Source: Bradyrhizobium sp. AZCC 1693 (GTDB lineage: Bacteria; Pseudomonadota; Alphaproteobacteria; Rhizobiales; Xanthobacteraceae). Taken from it: a stretch of 64,000 nucleotides of DNA. A program made the position numbers and the translations under genes. Positions within the stretch are counted from its first letter, which is position 1; every line of letters starts with the position of its first letter. Below the pieces are notes generated by a model. It did not search any database. It had not been told where the DNA came from and worked only from the letters and a program-made list of their open reading frames with translations. The DNA lies in assembly GCF_036924745.1 (NCBI RefSeq), contig NZ_JAZHSD010000001.1, positions 6,323,001 to 6,387,000 of the forward strand, read 5' to 3'. Of the stretch, positions 38,049-46,607 are shown one piece after another.

Positions 38049-38612
38049 ATGCGTGTCGTCGGCGGACGATTGAAGGGCCGCAACCTGGCCTCGCCATCCT
38101 CGCAGGCGATCCGCCCGACGGCGGACCGGTTGCGCGAGTCCGTGTTCAATATCCTGATCCACGCCTATGACGATCCGATCGAAGGCGCGCGTGTGCTCGA
38201 CCTGTTTGCGGGAACCGGCGCGCTCGGCATCGAAGCGGTATCGCGCGGCGCCGGCTTCACGCTGTTCGTCGACAATGGCGCCGAGGCCCGCGCGCTGTTG
38301 CGCAACAATGTCGAGGCGCTCGGCCTTGGCGGCGTGACAAAAGTCTATCGGCGCGATGCCACCAATCTCGGTCCGGCGCATCCAATGGAGCCATTCTCGC
38401 TGGCCTTCCTCGATCCGCCCTATGGCAAGGGACTTGCGGAGCAGGCGCTGGCCTCGCTGCGCGATGGCGGCTGGCTGACGGCGGGCGCGTTGCTGGTGGT
38501 GGAGGAGGCGAAGGCTGCGGCGTTTGCGGCGCCCGACGGTTTCGAGGAACTGGAGCGGCGGGCGTATGACGATACGGAGTTCGTGTTTTTGCGTGCCGGT
38601 GTCCAACCCTGA
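38049..38612 (+). CDS. rsmD: 16S rRNA G966 N2-methyltransferase RsmD
   Basis: The 187-residue SAM-dependent enzyme methylates G966 of 16S rRNA. It starts MRVVGGRLKGRNLASP, with the RsmD hallmark RPTADRLRESVFN, the SAM-binding VLDLFAGTGALGIEAVSRGA and the catalytic DPPYGKGLAEQAL. It follows rluB by 7 bp and likely shares its transcript. Confidence 0.95.
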   Translation: MRVVGGRLKGRNLASPSSQAIRPTADRLRESVFNILIHAYDDPIEGARVLDLFAGTGALGIEAVSRGAGFTLFVDNGAEARALLRNNVEALGLGGVTKVYRRDATNLGPAHPMEPFSLAFLDPPYGKGLAEQALASLRDGGWLTAGALLVVEEAKAAAFAAPDGFEELERRAYDDTEFVFLRAGVQP

Positions 38613-38616
38613 ACCG

Positions 38617-38775
38617 TCATGCTCCGCCAACGGGTCGGCCGAACGGCCGCCCGATGACAGGCTCCGGCGGGGCATCCAGTACGCCGCGGCTTCTCGTCTG
38701 AATTGTTGATGTCTCTGGAATACTGGATCGCCCGCCCCAGTGCGCAATTGCGCACAAGGCGGGCGATGACGGTTG
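38617..38775. repeat. Dispersed palindromic repeat, family A, copy 5
   Basis: GTCATGCTCCGCC, a GGCCGAACGGCC palindrome, CGGGGCATCCAGTACGCCGC, CTCTGGAATACTGGATCGCC, the TGCGCAATTGCGCA hairpin and GGGCGATGACGG. It is the longest copy here and lies between convergent rsmD and mutL. Confidence 0.8.
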
Positions 38776-38795
38776 AATGTGCGGAAACGCTGTCC

Positions 38796-40607
38796 TTACC
38801 TTCTCCCGAACAGCTTCTCGATATCGCTCAACTTCAACTCCACATAGGTCGGGCGGCCGTGGTTGCACTGGCCGGAATTCGGCGTGTCTTCCATCTCACG
38901 CAGCAGCGCGTTCATCTCTTCCGGCTTGAGGCGTCTCCCGGCGCGGACCGAGCCGTGGCAGGCCATGGTGGCGGCGACATGCATTAAACGTCTCTCCAAC
39001 GGCAGCGCCTCGTCCCATTCGGCCATGTGCTCGGCGAGATCGCGCAGCAGGCCCGCCGCATTGGCTTTGCCGAGCAGCGACGGCGTCTCGCGCACCGCGA
39101 CCGCGCCAGGGCCGAAAGAATCGATCGCGAGCCCGAAGGAGCAGAGTTCCTCGGCGCGGTCCAGCAGCTTCTCGACCGTCGCCTCATCGAGTTCGACAAT
39201 CTCGGGGATCAAGAGAATCTGCCGCTGCACGCCGTTCTTCGCCAGCGATGCCTTCAGCTTCTCATAGACAATGCGCTCATGCGCGGCGTGCTGGTCCACC
39301 ACGATCAGTCCATCGCGGGTCTGCGACACGATATAGGTTTCGTGGATCTGTGTGCGCGCTGCGCCCAGCGGCCGGTCGAGCAAGTCGGCCGCGGGCTGTG
39401 CCTCGAAGCGCACGTCGGCGGTCGGCGCGCCGACATCGAAGGCGGCCTGTCCCGCTTCGGCGAGCACAGACGCCGCCGTGCCGCCAAACGAAGGCACGGG
39501 GTTCACCGGATAGGCCGGCGAGCTTCGCCAGTCCCAGTTGGTGGGGCGCGGCGCAAAGGAGGGACGGAACGCCGACAGCGCCGCGCCGTCGGTATTGGCG
39601 GCGGTGCGCCGGCCTTCGCGGGCGAGACCGTCTTTCAGCGCGTGCACGATCAGCGCGCGGACGAGGCCGGCGTTGCGAAACCGCACCTCGGTCTTGGCCG
39701 GATGCACGTTGGCGTCAACCTCCTGCGGCTCCAGCGTCACGAACAGCGCCACGACGGGATGACGGTCGCGCGGCAGATAATCGGAATAGGCCGCGCGCAC
39801 CGCGCCCAGGATCAGCTTGTCGCGCACCGGGCGGCCGTTGACGAAGAGATATTGTCCGAGCGCGTTGGCCCGCGTCAGCGAGGGAGCGGCGGCAAAGCCC
39901 TCGACCACGACGCCTTCGCGCTCGGACCGCACTTCGATGGCGCTGGAACGGAAATCGCTTCCCAGGATATCGCCGAGCCGCGTCAGCCGCCCCGCCGCGC
40001 CGGGCAGCGCGGCGGCCCAGGTCACCGGCGCGCGTTCCTCGCCGGCCAATGTGAAGGCGATATCGGGCCGCGCCATTGCGAGGCGCCGCACCACTTCGCG
40101 GATCGCTTCGGCTTCGGTGCGGTCGGTCTTGAGGAATTTCAGCCGCGCCGGCGTCGCATAAAAGAGATCGCTGACCTCGACGCGGGTGCCTTGCGACAAC
40201 GCCGCCGGCATGATCGCCGATTTCACGCCGCCTTCGACTGACAGCGACCAGGCGTGCGGCTCGCTGGCGTGGCGCGTGGTAATGCCGAGCTTCGCCACCG
40301 CGCCGATCGAGGGCAGGGCCTCGCCACGAAAGCCCAGCGTGCGAATGCGCAGCAAATCCTCGTCGTCAAGCTTGGAGGTGGCATGGCGGTCGACGGCGAG
40401 CGCAAGGTCGCCATGGGGCATGCCGCTGCCATCATCGGTGATACCGATCCGCCGCCTGCCGCCGCCATCGGTGAAAATGTCGACGCGGCTGGCACCGGCA
40501 TCGATGGCGTTTTCGACCAGTTCCTTCACCACGCTCGCGGGACGTTCCACCACCTCGCCGGCGGCGATGCGGTTGATAACCTGTTCGGGGAGTTGGCGGA
40601 CGGGCAT
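38796..40607 (-). CDS. mutL: DNA mismatch repair protein MutL
   Basis: The 603-residue protein starts at ATG 40607 (MPVRQLPEQVINRIAAGEVV). The GHKL ATPase motifs are intact: ENAIDAGASRVDI, DDGSGMPHGDL and FRGEALPSIGAVAKL. The C-terminal dimerisation domain includes VSQTRDGLIVVDQHAAHERIVYE, DQHAAHER being typical of MutL, and ends CNHGRPTYVELKLSDIEKLF with the CxHGRP motif. It couples MutS mismatch recognition to repair. Confidence 0.96.
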   Translation of the reverse strand: MPVRQLPEQVINRIAAGEVVERPASVVKELVENAIDAGASRVDIFTDGGGRRRIGITDDGSGMPHGDLALAVDRHATSKLDDEDLLRIRTLGFRGEALPSIGAVAKLGITTRHASEPHAWSLSVEGGVKSAIMPAALSQGTRVEVSDLFYATPARLKFLKTDRTEAEAIREVVRRLAMARPDIAFTLAGEERAPVTWAAALPGAAGRLTRLGDILGSDFRSSAIEVRSEREGVVVEGFAAAPSLTRANALGQYLFVNGRPVRDKLILGAVRAAYSDYLPRDRHPVVALFVTLEPQEVDANVHPAKTEVRFRNAGLVRALIVHALKDGLAREGRRTAANTDGAALSAFRPSFAPRPTNWDWRSSPAYPVNPVPSFGGTAASVLAEAGQAAFDVGAPTADVRFEAQPAADLLDRPLGAARTQIHETYIVSQTRDGLIVVDQHAAHERIVYEKLKASLAKNGVQRQILLIPEIVELDEATVEKLLDRAEELCSFGLAIDSFGPGAVAVRETPSLLGKANAAGLLRDLAEHMAEWDEALPLERRLMHVAATMACHGSVRAGRRLKPEEMNALLREMEDTPNSGQCNHGRPTYVELKLSDIEKLFGRR

Positions 40608-40846
40608 GGGACGGGGGCTTGAGCGTCGATTCGAAGGCTGAACCGCTATTGTAGGCGCCCGGGGCGGCAAATGCATGGGAAGAAGCCGAAGCCATGCCCG
40701 GCTGGGGATGAAATAAGACTATCGCCTTGAAGATGCTCAGATTCGCTCTCGGCGGGTCGCTGCGGCTCGGGGTTGGACTTGGGATTGTGAGGTCGCTTTC
40801 GCCGGTATATCGTTTAGAAAAATTATAATCTGACGGGAGGGACGCC

Positions 40847-41161
40847 ATGTGCCATTTGTTCGCGCACCAGCCTCAACGCGACTATGAATCGCAGACCCGA
40901 TCGCTGCGGATGGGCGGCCATTCCACCTCGATCCGGCTGGAAATGTCGTTCTGGGACACGCTGGAGGAGATCGCGGCGAAGGAGGGGATGAGCCTGGCAA
41001 AGTTCCTTACCACGCTGCACGACGAGGTCCTCGACCACCATGGCGAGGTCAAGAATTTTGCCTCGCTGTTGCGCTGCTCCTGCCTGATCTATCGCGCCAA
41101 GAGCGCTGTCGTGCCGGAATTTCGTGACAGCGCCCCTGCCATTCTGGACGCGGCCGAATAG
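40847..41161 (+). CDS. Ribbon-helix-helix DNA-binding protein
   Basis: The 104-residue protein matches the RHH_4-type domain: HSTSIRLEMSFWDTLEEIAAKEGMSLAKFLTTLHDEVL (about 25-62), whose strand and two helices form a dimeric DNA-binding unit. The N-terminus (MCHLFAHQPQRDYESQTRSLR) is conserved-looking in relatives, from memory. Targets are unknown. It is monogenic, with a strong terminator right after. Confidence 0.85.
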   Translation: MCHLFAHQPQRDYESQTRSLRMGGHSTSIRLEMSFWDTLEEIAAKEGMSLAKFLTTLHDEVLDHHGEVKNFASLLRCSCLIYRAKSAVVPEFRDSAPAILDAAE

Positions 41162-41184
41162 AGTTTCGTGCGCTGGTCAAAGCA

Positions 41185-41226
41185 AAGCGGCTCTGTCCCA
41201 TTCCGGACAGAGCCGCTTCATTTTTG
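41185..41226 (+). terminator. Terminator after the ribbon-helix-helix gene
   Basis: AAGCGGCTCTGTCC-CATT-GGACAGAGCCGCTT-type stem: 14 bp with no mismatch, followed by CATTTTTG. It also lies just past the stop of the convergent GMC gene. Confidence 0.9.
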
Positions 41227-41231
41227 CGAGC

Positions 41232-42800
41232 CTAGATTTCCTTGCGCTGCATCGCGCCGGCGATGTGGTCCGCCTGCCGGATCGCCAGCGAGACGATCGT
41301 CAGTGTTGGATTGCAGGCGGCGCCACTGGTGAACTGGCTGCCGTCGGAGATGAACAGGTTCTTGACGTCGTGGGCCTGGCCGAATTTGTTCACCACGCCA
41401 TCCCTGGGCCTCTCGCTCATCCGGTTCGTGCCGAGGTTATGCGTGCTCGGATAGGGCGGCGTCGGATAGGTCACGGTGGCGCCGACGGCCTCGTAGACGG
41501 CGGCACCCTGCTTGTAGGCATGATTGCGCATCGCGACGTCGTTGGGATGATCGTCGAAATGCACGCTCGCCACTGGCATGCCGAACTTGTCCTTGGCCTT
41601 CGGATCCAGCGTGATGCGGTTGGTTTCCTGCGGCATATCCTCGCCGACCAGCCACATGCCGGCCATGCGCGGATAGGACTCCATCGCGCTGGTGAAGGAG
41701 CGTCCCCACGCACCGGGGTTCAGGAACGCCGCCATGAACGGCACGCCGATCGACAGCGTCTCCATCTCATAGCCGCCGACGAAGCCGCGTTTGGCGTCGT
41801 TCTTCGCTTCGTCGCGGATGATGCCGGCCATGGTGGTGCCGCGATACATGTGCACCGACTTCTCGAACGCCGCGTACACGCTGCCGGTCATGTGCCGCAT
41901 ATAATTGCGGCCGACCTGCCCGGAGGAGTTGGCAAGACCGTCCGGGAACAGGCTCGAGGCGCTGTTGAGCAATAGCCGCGGGCTCTCGATCGAGTTGCCC
42001 GCCACCGCCACCACGCGCGCCTTCTGGCGCTGCATCGCGCCGCTCTGGTCGGCATAGACCACGCCGGTCACCTTGCCGGACGCGTCGTGCTCGATCTTGA
42101 TCACCATGCTGTTGGGGCGTACCTCGAGATTGCCGGTCGCCTCGCCCCTGGGGATCTCGGTATAGAGCGTCGACCATTTCGCACCCGACTTGCAGCCCTG
42201 GAAGCAGAAGCCGATCTGCTGGCAGGCGCCGCGCCCGTCGCGTGGCGCGCTGTTGATCGCCATGTTGCCGGTGTGCACGGTCTTGTAGCCGAGCTTCTTT
42301 GCACCTGCTTCCATTACCTTGAAATTGTTGTTGCCGGGCAGCCCCGCAATGCCGTTGGTACGGGTGACACCCATCTTGTCCTCGGCCTTGGCGTACCACG
42401 GCTCCATTTCGGCGAGCGTGATCGGCCAATCCTGCAGATTGGCGCCCGGGATGCTGCCGTAGGTGCTCTTGACCTTGAACTCGTGCTCATCGAAGCGCAG
42501 CGACGCGCCGGCCCAGTGAGTTGTCGAACCGCCGACCGCCTTGACGATCCAGGCCGGCAGGTTGGCGAAGTCCTTGGCGACACGCCAGCTTCCGGATGTC
42601 GTGCGCATGTCCGACCAGGCGAGCTGGGCAAAGCTCTCCCATTCATCGTTGACGAAATCCTGCATCTCGATGCGCGATCCGGCTTCAAGGATAACGACCT
42701 TGACGCCTTTTTGCGCAAGCTCATTGCCGAGCGTTCCGCCGCCCGCGCCGGAGCCGACGATCACGACTACGCCGCTGTCATTCAGATCGAATTTTGCCAT
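41232..42800 (-). CDS. GMC-family dehydrogenase, large (FAD) subunit
   Basis: The 522-residue flavoprotein has the FAD-binding VIVGSGAGGGTLGNELAQKG (about 12-31) and LEAGSRIEMQDF, and the GMC C-terminal signature with His (YPSTHNLGTNRMSE) and CNPTLTIVSLAIRQADHI. It resembles the catalytic subunit of three-component membrane dehydrogenases (gluconate 2-dehydrogenase or related sugar/alcohol dehydrogenases). It has no signal peptide of its own and could be exported with the Tat-signal small subunit encoded 36 bp upstream. The substrate is not deducible. Confidence 0.88.
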   Translation of the reverse strand: MAKFDLNDSGVVVIVGSGAGGGTLGNELAQKGVKVVILEAGSRIEMQDFVNDEWESFAQLAWSDMRTTSGSWRVAKDFANLPAWIVKAVGGSTTHWAGASLRFDEHEFKVKSTYGSIPGANLQDWPITLAEMEPWYAKAEDKMGVTRTNGIAGLPGNNNFKVMEAGAKKLGYKTVHTGNMAINSAPRDGRGACQQIGFCFQGCKSGAKWSTLYTEIPRGEATGNLEVRPNSMVIKIEHDASGKVTGVVYADQSGAMQRQKARVVAVAGNSIESPRLLLNSASSLFPDGLANSSGQVGRNYMRHMTGSVYAAFEKSVHMYRGTTMAGIIRDEAKNDAKRGFVGGYEMETLSIGVPFMAAFLNPGAWGRSFTSAMESYPRMAGMWLVGEDMPQETNRITLDPKAKDKFGMPVASVHFDDHPNDVAMRNHAYKQGAAVYEAVGATVTYPTPPYPSTHNLGTNRMSERPRDGVVNKFGQAHDVKNLFISDGSQFTSGAACNPTLTIVSLAIRQADHIAGAMQRKEI

Positions 42801-42836
42801 GTTGAATTCCTCCCTGACTGTTCGTTGCCTGTGGCC

Positions 42837-43385
42837 TTAAGCCTTCGGGAGCCAGTCGATGTCGGCGAAGCCGCGCTGGATGTAGCCGCCGTGCTCGGCG
42901 GAGGAGCCCTCGTAGCCGAACTTCGGCCAAACCTCTTTCTGGTTGTAGAGGGAGACGACGAGGTCGCCGCGGATCTTTTGGAAGAAGACGGTCTGCTCGA
43001 TGCGCTGCAGCAGCGCGACGCGATCATTTTCCCACGCCACCTGGGCGTAAGGCACCTTGTGACGATCATTGGCTTCCTGATCCAGACGCGCGACGCCGTC
43101 ATTGATCAGCGCCTTTGTGGCGGGATCTTTCGCCGCCTTGCCGTCCCACGGCTTGATCGCGGCGATGTAGTAGCTGTCGCCCAGGAAGTCGTGCGGATAG
43201 ATGTCGCGCGCGACCTTCACCAGCGTCTTGAGCGTCGCCGGCGTCAGCGTGGTGGCGTCGTCGGCCCAGGCGTCGCTGACAGTCAGGCCAGTGCTGGTCG
43301 CGATCGCGACGGTCGGCACCGCCGTGGCCGCGCCCTTCAGGAAGATGCGGCGATCATATTTGCTTCGACGATCGACTTCTCTCAT
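42837..43385 (-). CDS. Gluconate 2-dehydrogenase subunit 3-like protein with Tat signal
   Basis: The 182-residue protein is taken from ATG 43385 (GGAGGA a few nt upstream) rather than 43400. It carries a twin-arginine signal (RRIFLKGAATAVPTVAIA, residues 12-29) followed by SDAWADD. The rest (YPHDFLGDSYYIAAI, NQKEVWPKFGYEGSS) matches the small subunit of GMC dehydrogenase complexes. It would bind the folded GMC subunit and carry it to the periplasm by the Tat route. It is followed by the GMC gene. Confidence 0.85.
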   Translation of the reverse strand: MREVDRRSKYDRRIFLKGAATAVPTVAIATSTGLTVSDAWADDATTLTPATLKTLVKVARDIYPHDFLGDSYYIAAIKPWDGKAAKDPATKALINDGVARLDQEANDRHKVPYAQVAWENDRVALLQRIEQTVFFQKIRGDLVVSLYNQKEVWPKFGYEGSSAEHGGYIQRGFADIDWLPKA

Positions 43386-43420
43386 GGGTGTGTCCTCCAT
43401 TAAACGTTTGTTGATTGCGA

Positions 43421-43816
43421 TTAACCGAAGCGGCCGCCTCGCTGGATCACTTCGATCTTGTAACCGTCGGGGTCGGCGACGAAGAAGAAGCGTGCCAGCG
43501 TCTTGCCGTCATGCTTGAAGTCACGCAGTGGCCCGGGCGCAAGATCTTCGCGCGCGAATCTCGCGTGTTCGGCGTCGACATCATCGACGACGACCGCAAG
43601 ATGGCCGTAGCCGTCGCCCAGCGAATAGGGCTCCTTGCGATCGAAATTGACGGTCAGTTCGACCTCGAACGGCGAGGACGGATGACGCAGATAGATCAAC
43701 GCGAAATCCGCAAACTTGAGATGGTCGGCGACCTCGAGTCCGAAGGCGCGTGCGTAGAAGTCCAGCGACTTCGCCTCGTCGAACACGCGGATCATCGAGT
43801 GAACGGGTTTTGCCAT
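43421..43816 (-). CDS. VOC-family (glyoxalase-like) metalloprotein
   Basis: The 131-residue protein has two beta-alpha-beta-beta-beta modules with the metal-ligand pattern of glyoxalase I: His (VHSMIRV, about residue 6), Glu (FEVELTVN), His (GYGHLAVVVDDV) and Glu (GYKIEVIQRGG). All four are present, so lactoylglutathione lyase or a related reaction is plausible. Its start abuts the cytochrome c stop (TGA-ATG). Its insertion between the cytochrome and dehydrogenase genes suggests detoxification of an aldehyde by-product. Confidence 0.85.
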   Translation of the reverse strand: MAKPVHSMIRVFDEAKSLDFYARAFGLEVADHLKFADFALIYLRHPSSPFEVELTVNFDRKEPYSLGDGYGHLAVVVDDVDAEHARFAREDLAPGPLRDFKHDGKTLARFFFVADPDGYKIEVIQRGGRFG

Positions 43817-44218
43817 TCAGTTCAGCTCCCTCAGATAGGCGATGATGGCGGCGCGGGTCTCCGCCTTGGGCTGGCGGTAGGCCATGTTGGAGCCCGGGAC
43901 CATCGCCTGCGGATCGGCGAGATAGGTATCAAGCCTGGCGTCGTCCCAGACGAAGTCGGCCTTGGCGAAGCCGGCGGAATAGCGAAAGCCGTCCGCCTTG
44001 CCCGCCGGCTTGCCGACGATCTTGAACAGCGACGGCCCCTGGCGGGTCGGGTCGGACAGGTTGGTGGTATGGCAGGTCGCGCATTGCTGCTTGAACAGCG
44101 TCGTCCCATCCGGTGGCTTGGCGGCGGGCAGTGGCATCTGTGCACCGGCCATCGTCACGACAAGCAGCGCGGCGCAAAATCCCAGCCCGATTGCCCGTGT
44201 CGTGCGCAGCTTCGTCAT
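43817..44218 (-). CDS. Periplasmic mono-haem cytochrome c
   Basis: The 133-residue protein from ATG 44218 (an alternative ATG at 44230 gives MVKH in front) has a signal peptide ending VTMAGAQMP. The haem-binding CATCH is at about 46-50 and the axial Met is likely in PGSNMAYRQPKAETRAAIIAYL, the typical end of small class I cytochromes. It is the first gene of the minus-strand dehydrogenase operon and is the likely electron acceptor for the GMC complex. Confidence 0.9.
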   Translation of the reverse strand: MTKLRTTRAIGLGFCAALLVVTMAGAQMPLPAAKPPDGTTLFKQQCATCHTTNLSDPTRQGPSLFKIVGKPAGKADGFRYSAGFAKADFVWDDARLDTYLADPQAMVPGSNMAYRQPKAETRAAIIAYLRELN

Positions 44219-44230
44219 GTGCTTCACCAT

Positions 44231-44709
44231 TGGCGTGCGCAGACTGTAGGTCGCGGAAAATAGGCGGTGGTAGTAGCGGGCTGTTTCACGACAGAACAAA
44301 GCGGTCGGGCTCCAGGCCGGCCTCTCAATCTTCAGACCGCAGGTGCGAAAGCCTGACCGCCCGCGAACCGAAACCCGTGCCCGGCGGATGGCGTGAGAGC
44401 GTTTGACGGTCACGCCAAACCAGGGAGCGCGGTCCGGCCGCATCGCTGATAGCGTGTCACAGGACGATTTTGGCGGAACTTTCATGAACGGATCCACGCA
44501 GGGTTCCCGCCGCCGTATATGCGGTCTGCGTGTGGCCAAGGATTCGCAAAATTACCCCGAAATCCCTGCACGATTACCACATCGCGCGGCTTGCATGGCG
44601 GGCGCGCCGTTCGCGGATAACGACTGATCCGGCGATGAGCATGTTCGGGTTGTGAACGGTGCCTGAAGAAACCGAACTGTTCTTCGTCAACAAAACCTTG
44701 GAGAATTGG
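44231..44709. other. Intergenic region, 479 bp
   Basis: This stretch lies between the divergent cytochrome c and small secreted protein genes. Short ORFs exist (for example a 74-codon one at 44403-44627) but have atypical composition and no good ribosome-binding site. Nothing recognised apart from likely promoters for both neighbours. Confidence 0.5.
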
Positions 44710-45000
44710 ATGAAGCTAGTGAAAACCTCGGCGATCGCGGTTGCAATCTCGGCCCTGCTTGCCGGCCCTGTATTGGCGCAAGGCGCCTCATCCGACACGC
44801 AGATCCGCGGCGGTGCAAAGGGCACGACCCAGATGCAGGGCGGCGCGTCAGGCAGCATGGACGAGGACGCCACTGCGCCGGCGGGCGCCGCCAACCAGAG
44901 GGCCGGCGCGAAGAGCGGGACGAAGGGCACTGTCGGAGCCGGCAGCGGCACGCCCAAGACGACCGGCGGGGCGACTACCCCTCCAGCGACCGGCAAATAG
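44710..45000 (+). CDS. Small secreted Gly/Ala/Thr-rich protein
   Basis: The 96-residue protein from the ATG at 44710 (GGAGAA upstream) has a signal peptide MKLVKTSAIAVAISALLAGPVLA-Q. The mature part is low-complexity (GGAKGTTQMQGGASGS and so on), rich in Gly, Ala, Thr and Ser, with no Cys and no fold I can identify. Its own strong terminator follows. The function is unknown; it could be a small envelope-associated protein. Confidence 0.7.
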   Translation: MKLVKTSAIAVAISALLAGPVLAQGASSDTQIRGGAKGTTQMQGGASGSMDEDATAPAGAANQRAGAKSGTKGTVGAGSGTPKTTGGATTPPATGK

Positions 45001-45051
45001 ACGCTCCCCGGAGGACACCCGTCTCCTCCACCGGGGTTGCCCTCCAAACAG

Positions 45052-45085
45052 AACTCCGGCCGCGATAGCGGCCGGAGTTTTTTTG
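45052..45085 (+). terminator. Terminator after the small secreted protein gene
   Basis: AACTCCGGCCGC-GATA-GCGGCCGGAGTT is a perfect 12-bp stem with a GATA loop, followed by TTTTTT. Confidence 0.9.
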
Positions 45086-45194
45086 TGCATTTTTTTGTGC
45101 CTTGGCCCGAGTTCCGCGAACCGAAAGCCCGACTGGACGGCTCTATCTGACGAGAACGCGATGAAGTTCTCTCGCTGAAATCAAAGGAGCTGTT

Positions 45195-45401
45195 ATGTTT
45201 TACCGCAAGAATTTGCCGGGCTGGGAGCGGGCGATGCGGACGATCGGGGGCGTTGTGATGATCGCGTACGGGCTGCTCGGCATGCCCGGTACGATGGCCG
45301 GCTATTTGATCGCGGGCACCGGCGTGGTCGCGATTCTAACCGGCTTTTTCGGCTTTTGCCCGATGTGCGCGATGATCGGCCGGAGGCTTCCTTCGCCATG
45401 A
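45195..45401 (+). CDS. DUF2892-type small membrane protein
   Basis: The 68-residue protein (MFYRKNLPGWERAMRTIGG...) has two hydrophobic segments (about 17-33 and 36-52) and a CPMC motif at the C-terminal end (GFCPMCAMIGRR). It matches the YgaP-like DUF2892 family, whose members often carry Cys near the end. The stop overlaps the start of an ECF sigma factor gene (ATGA), so the two are translationally coupled. It could tether or sense for that sigma factor. Confidence 0.8.
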   Translation: MFYRKNLPGWERAMRTIGGVVMIAYGLLGMPGTMAGYLIAGTGVVAILTGFFGFCPMCAMIGRRLPSP

Positions 45402-45931
45402 CCGCGCTGGCCGGTGCGGGGCGTTGCGACCCCTCGCTGATCGAGGCCGCGCGCGGCGGCGACGCCGATGCGCTGGCCTCGCTGATCGCGGTAGCCCAGC
45501 CCGACATCCGCCGCTATGCCGCGCGCAATTGCCGCGCGGCCGATATAGATGACGCGGTTCAGGAAACGCTCTTGCTGCTGTACCGCCGGGTCGGCACGCT
45601 GCGCGCGGTGACGTCGCTCTCGGCCTGGCTGTTTGCGGTGGCGCGCCGTGCCTGTCTTCGCCTGCTGCGCCGGACGGCGGGAACGGCGGACGCTTCGGCC
45701 GACGATGCGGAAATGCGTCTGGCGCATCTTAGGCCCGAAGAAATTCGCATCGACCTTTCCCGCGCCATCCAGTCGCTGCCCGATCACTACCGCGAGGTGA
45801 TCCTGCTGCGCGATATCGAGGAATTGTCGATCGACGAGATCGTGGGCGTTCTTGGGCTGACGCGCGAGAGCGTCAAGGCGCGCATTCATCGCGCGCGATT
45901 GATGATCCGGGAATATCTGATCCGGGACTGA
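45398..45931 (+). CDS. ECF-type RNA polymerase sigma factor
   Basis: The 177-residue protein has region 2 (AARGGDADALASLIAVAQPDIRRYAARNC, then DDAVQETLLLLYRRV) and region 4 (QSLPDHYREVILLRDIEELSIDEIVGVLGLTRESVKARIHRARLMIRE), the standard two-domain ECF layout. It begins in the stop codon of the DUF2892 gene. No classical anti-sigma factor gene is adjacent; the coupled membrane protein may take that part. A dispersed repeat follows the gene. Confidence 0.92.
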   Translation: MTALAGAGRCDPSLIEAARGGDADALASLIAVAQPDIRRYAARNCRAADIDDAVQETLLLLYRRVGTLRAVTSLSAWLFAVARRACLRLLRRTAGTADASADDAEMRLAHLRPEEIRIDLSRAIQSLPDHYREVILLRDIEELSIDEIVGVLGLTRESVKARIHRARLMIREYLIRD

Positions 45932-45934
45932 TGG

Positions 45935-45985
45935 AGAGCGTTTTCAAGCGAAGTGGATACCGGTTCGCGTCAAGAAAACGCGTCA
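45935..45985. repeat. Rhizobiales interspersed palindrome
   Basis: GAGCGTTTTCAAGCGAAGTGG then GATACCGGTTCGCGTCAAGA then AAACGCGTC recalls a dispersed non-coding element common in Bradyrhizobium relatives; the arms pair imperfectly. It lies between the ECF sigma gene and arfB. Confidence 0.6.
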
Positions 45986-46007
45986 ATCAAAAGATTGGCG
46001 GCAGCCC

Positions 46008-46427
46008 TTAATCGTCGAAGCGCGCGGTGTTGCGCTTCGCCTTGACGTCGCTGCGGCGCTTCTTGCCTTCCAGCCGCCGCTGCTTCGATCCGAAGGTCGG
46101 CTTGGTCGCTCGCCGCGGCGTGGGGCGGATCATGGCTTCGCGCAGCATTTCGAGCAGGCGGTCGATGGCGTCGGCGCGGTTGCGCTCCTGGGTGCGGAAG
46201 CGCTGGGCGTGGATCACGATCACGCCTTCCTTGGTCATGCGCTGGCCGGCAATCCGGTTCAGCCGCAGGGCTGCGTCCTCCGGCAGCGTGACCCTGCGCG
46301 TATCGAAGCGGAGCTGGGCTGCTGTCGCGAGCTTGTTGACGTTCTGCCCGCCCGGGCCGGAGGCGCGGACGAAGCCGATCTCGATGTCGCTGTCGTCGAT
46401 CGTGAGGTCGCGGGAAACCCGCAGCAT
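46008..46427 (-). CDS. arfB: Alternative ribosome-rescue factor ArfB
   Basis: The protein has 139 residues from ATG 46427; TTG 46439 and GTG 46436 are in frame but unconvincing. The release-factor GGQ motif is intact (ASGPGGQNVNKLAT, near residue 25). The C-terminal tail is basic (RRLEGKKRRSDVKAKRN), as in ArfB, where it enters the empty mRNA channel and lets the GGQ domain hydrolyse peptidyl-tRNA on stalled ribosomes. The length matches the family. Confidence 0.92.
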   Translation of the reverse strand: MLRVSRDLTIDDSDIEIGFVRASGPGGQNVNKLATAAQLRFDTRRVTLPEDAALRLNRIAGQRMTKEGVIVIHAQRFRTQERNRADAIDRLLEMLREAMIRPTPRRATKPTFGSKQRRLEGKKRRSDVKAKRNTARFDD

Positions 46428-46441
46428 GGCGTTCACCAAAG

Positions 46442-46594
46442 TCGTCGTGCCCGGGCAGTAGCGCGAAGCGCGCCTTCGCGCTAGATGTCCCGGGCATCCA
46501 CGTTCTCATAGCACAGCATCATGAAAGACGTGGATGGCCGGGCACAGGCGAGCGGAAGCGACGCCGTCCTTCGGACGGCTAGGCCCGGCCATGA
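46442..46594. repeat. Dispersed palindromic repeat, family B, copy 3
   Basis: CCCGGGCAGTAGCGCGAAGC and CCCGGGCATCCACG on the left pair with CGTGGATGGCCGGGCAC and GGCCCGGCCATGACGG on the right. An inserted hairpin (GCGCGAAGCGCGCCTTCGCG) makes it longer than copies 1 and 2. It sits between arfB and the M16 peptidase gene. Confidence 0.75.
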
Positions 46595-46607
46595 CGGAGA
46601 AAATGCG

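Noticed and set aside
44403..44627. Possible small protein of 74 residues
   Set aside because: It has no good ribosome-binding site, unusual composition and no recognisable domain; kept as intergenic.
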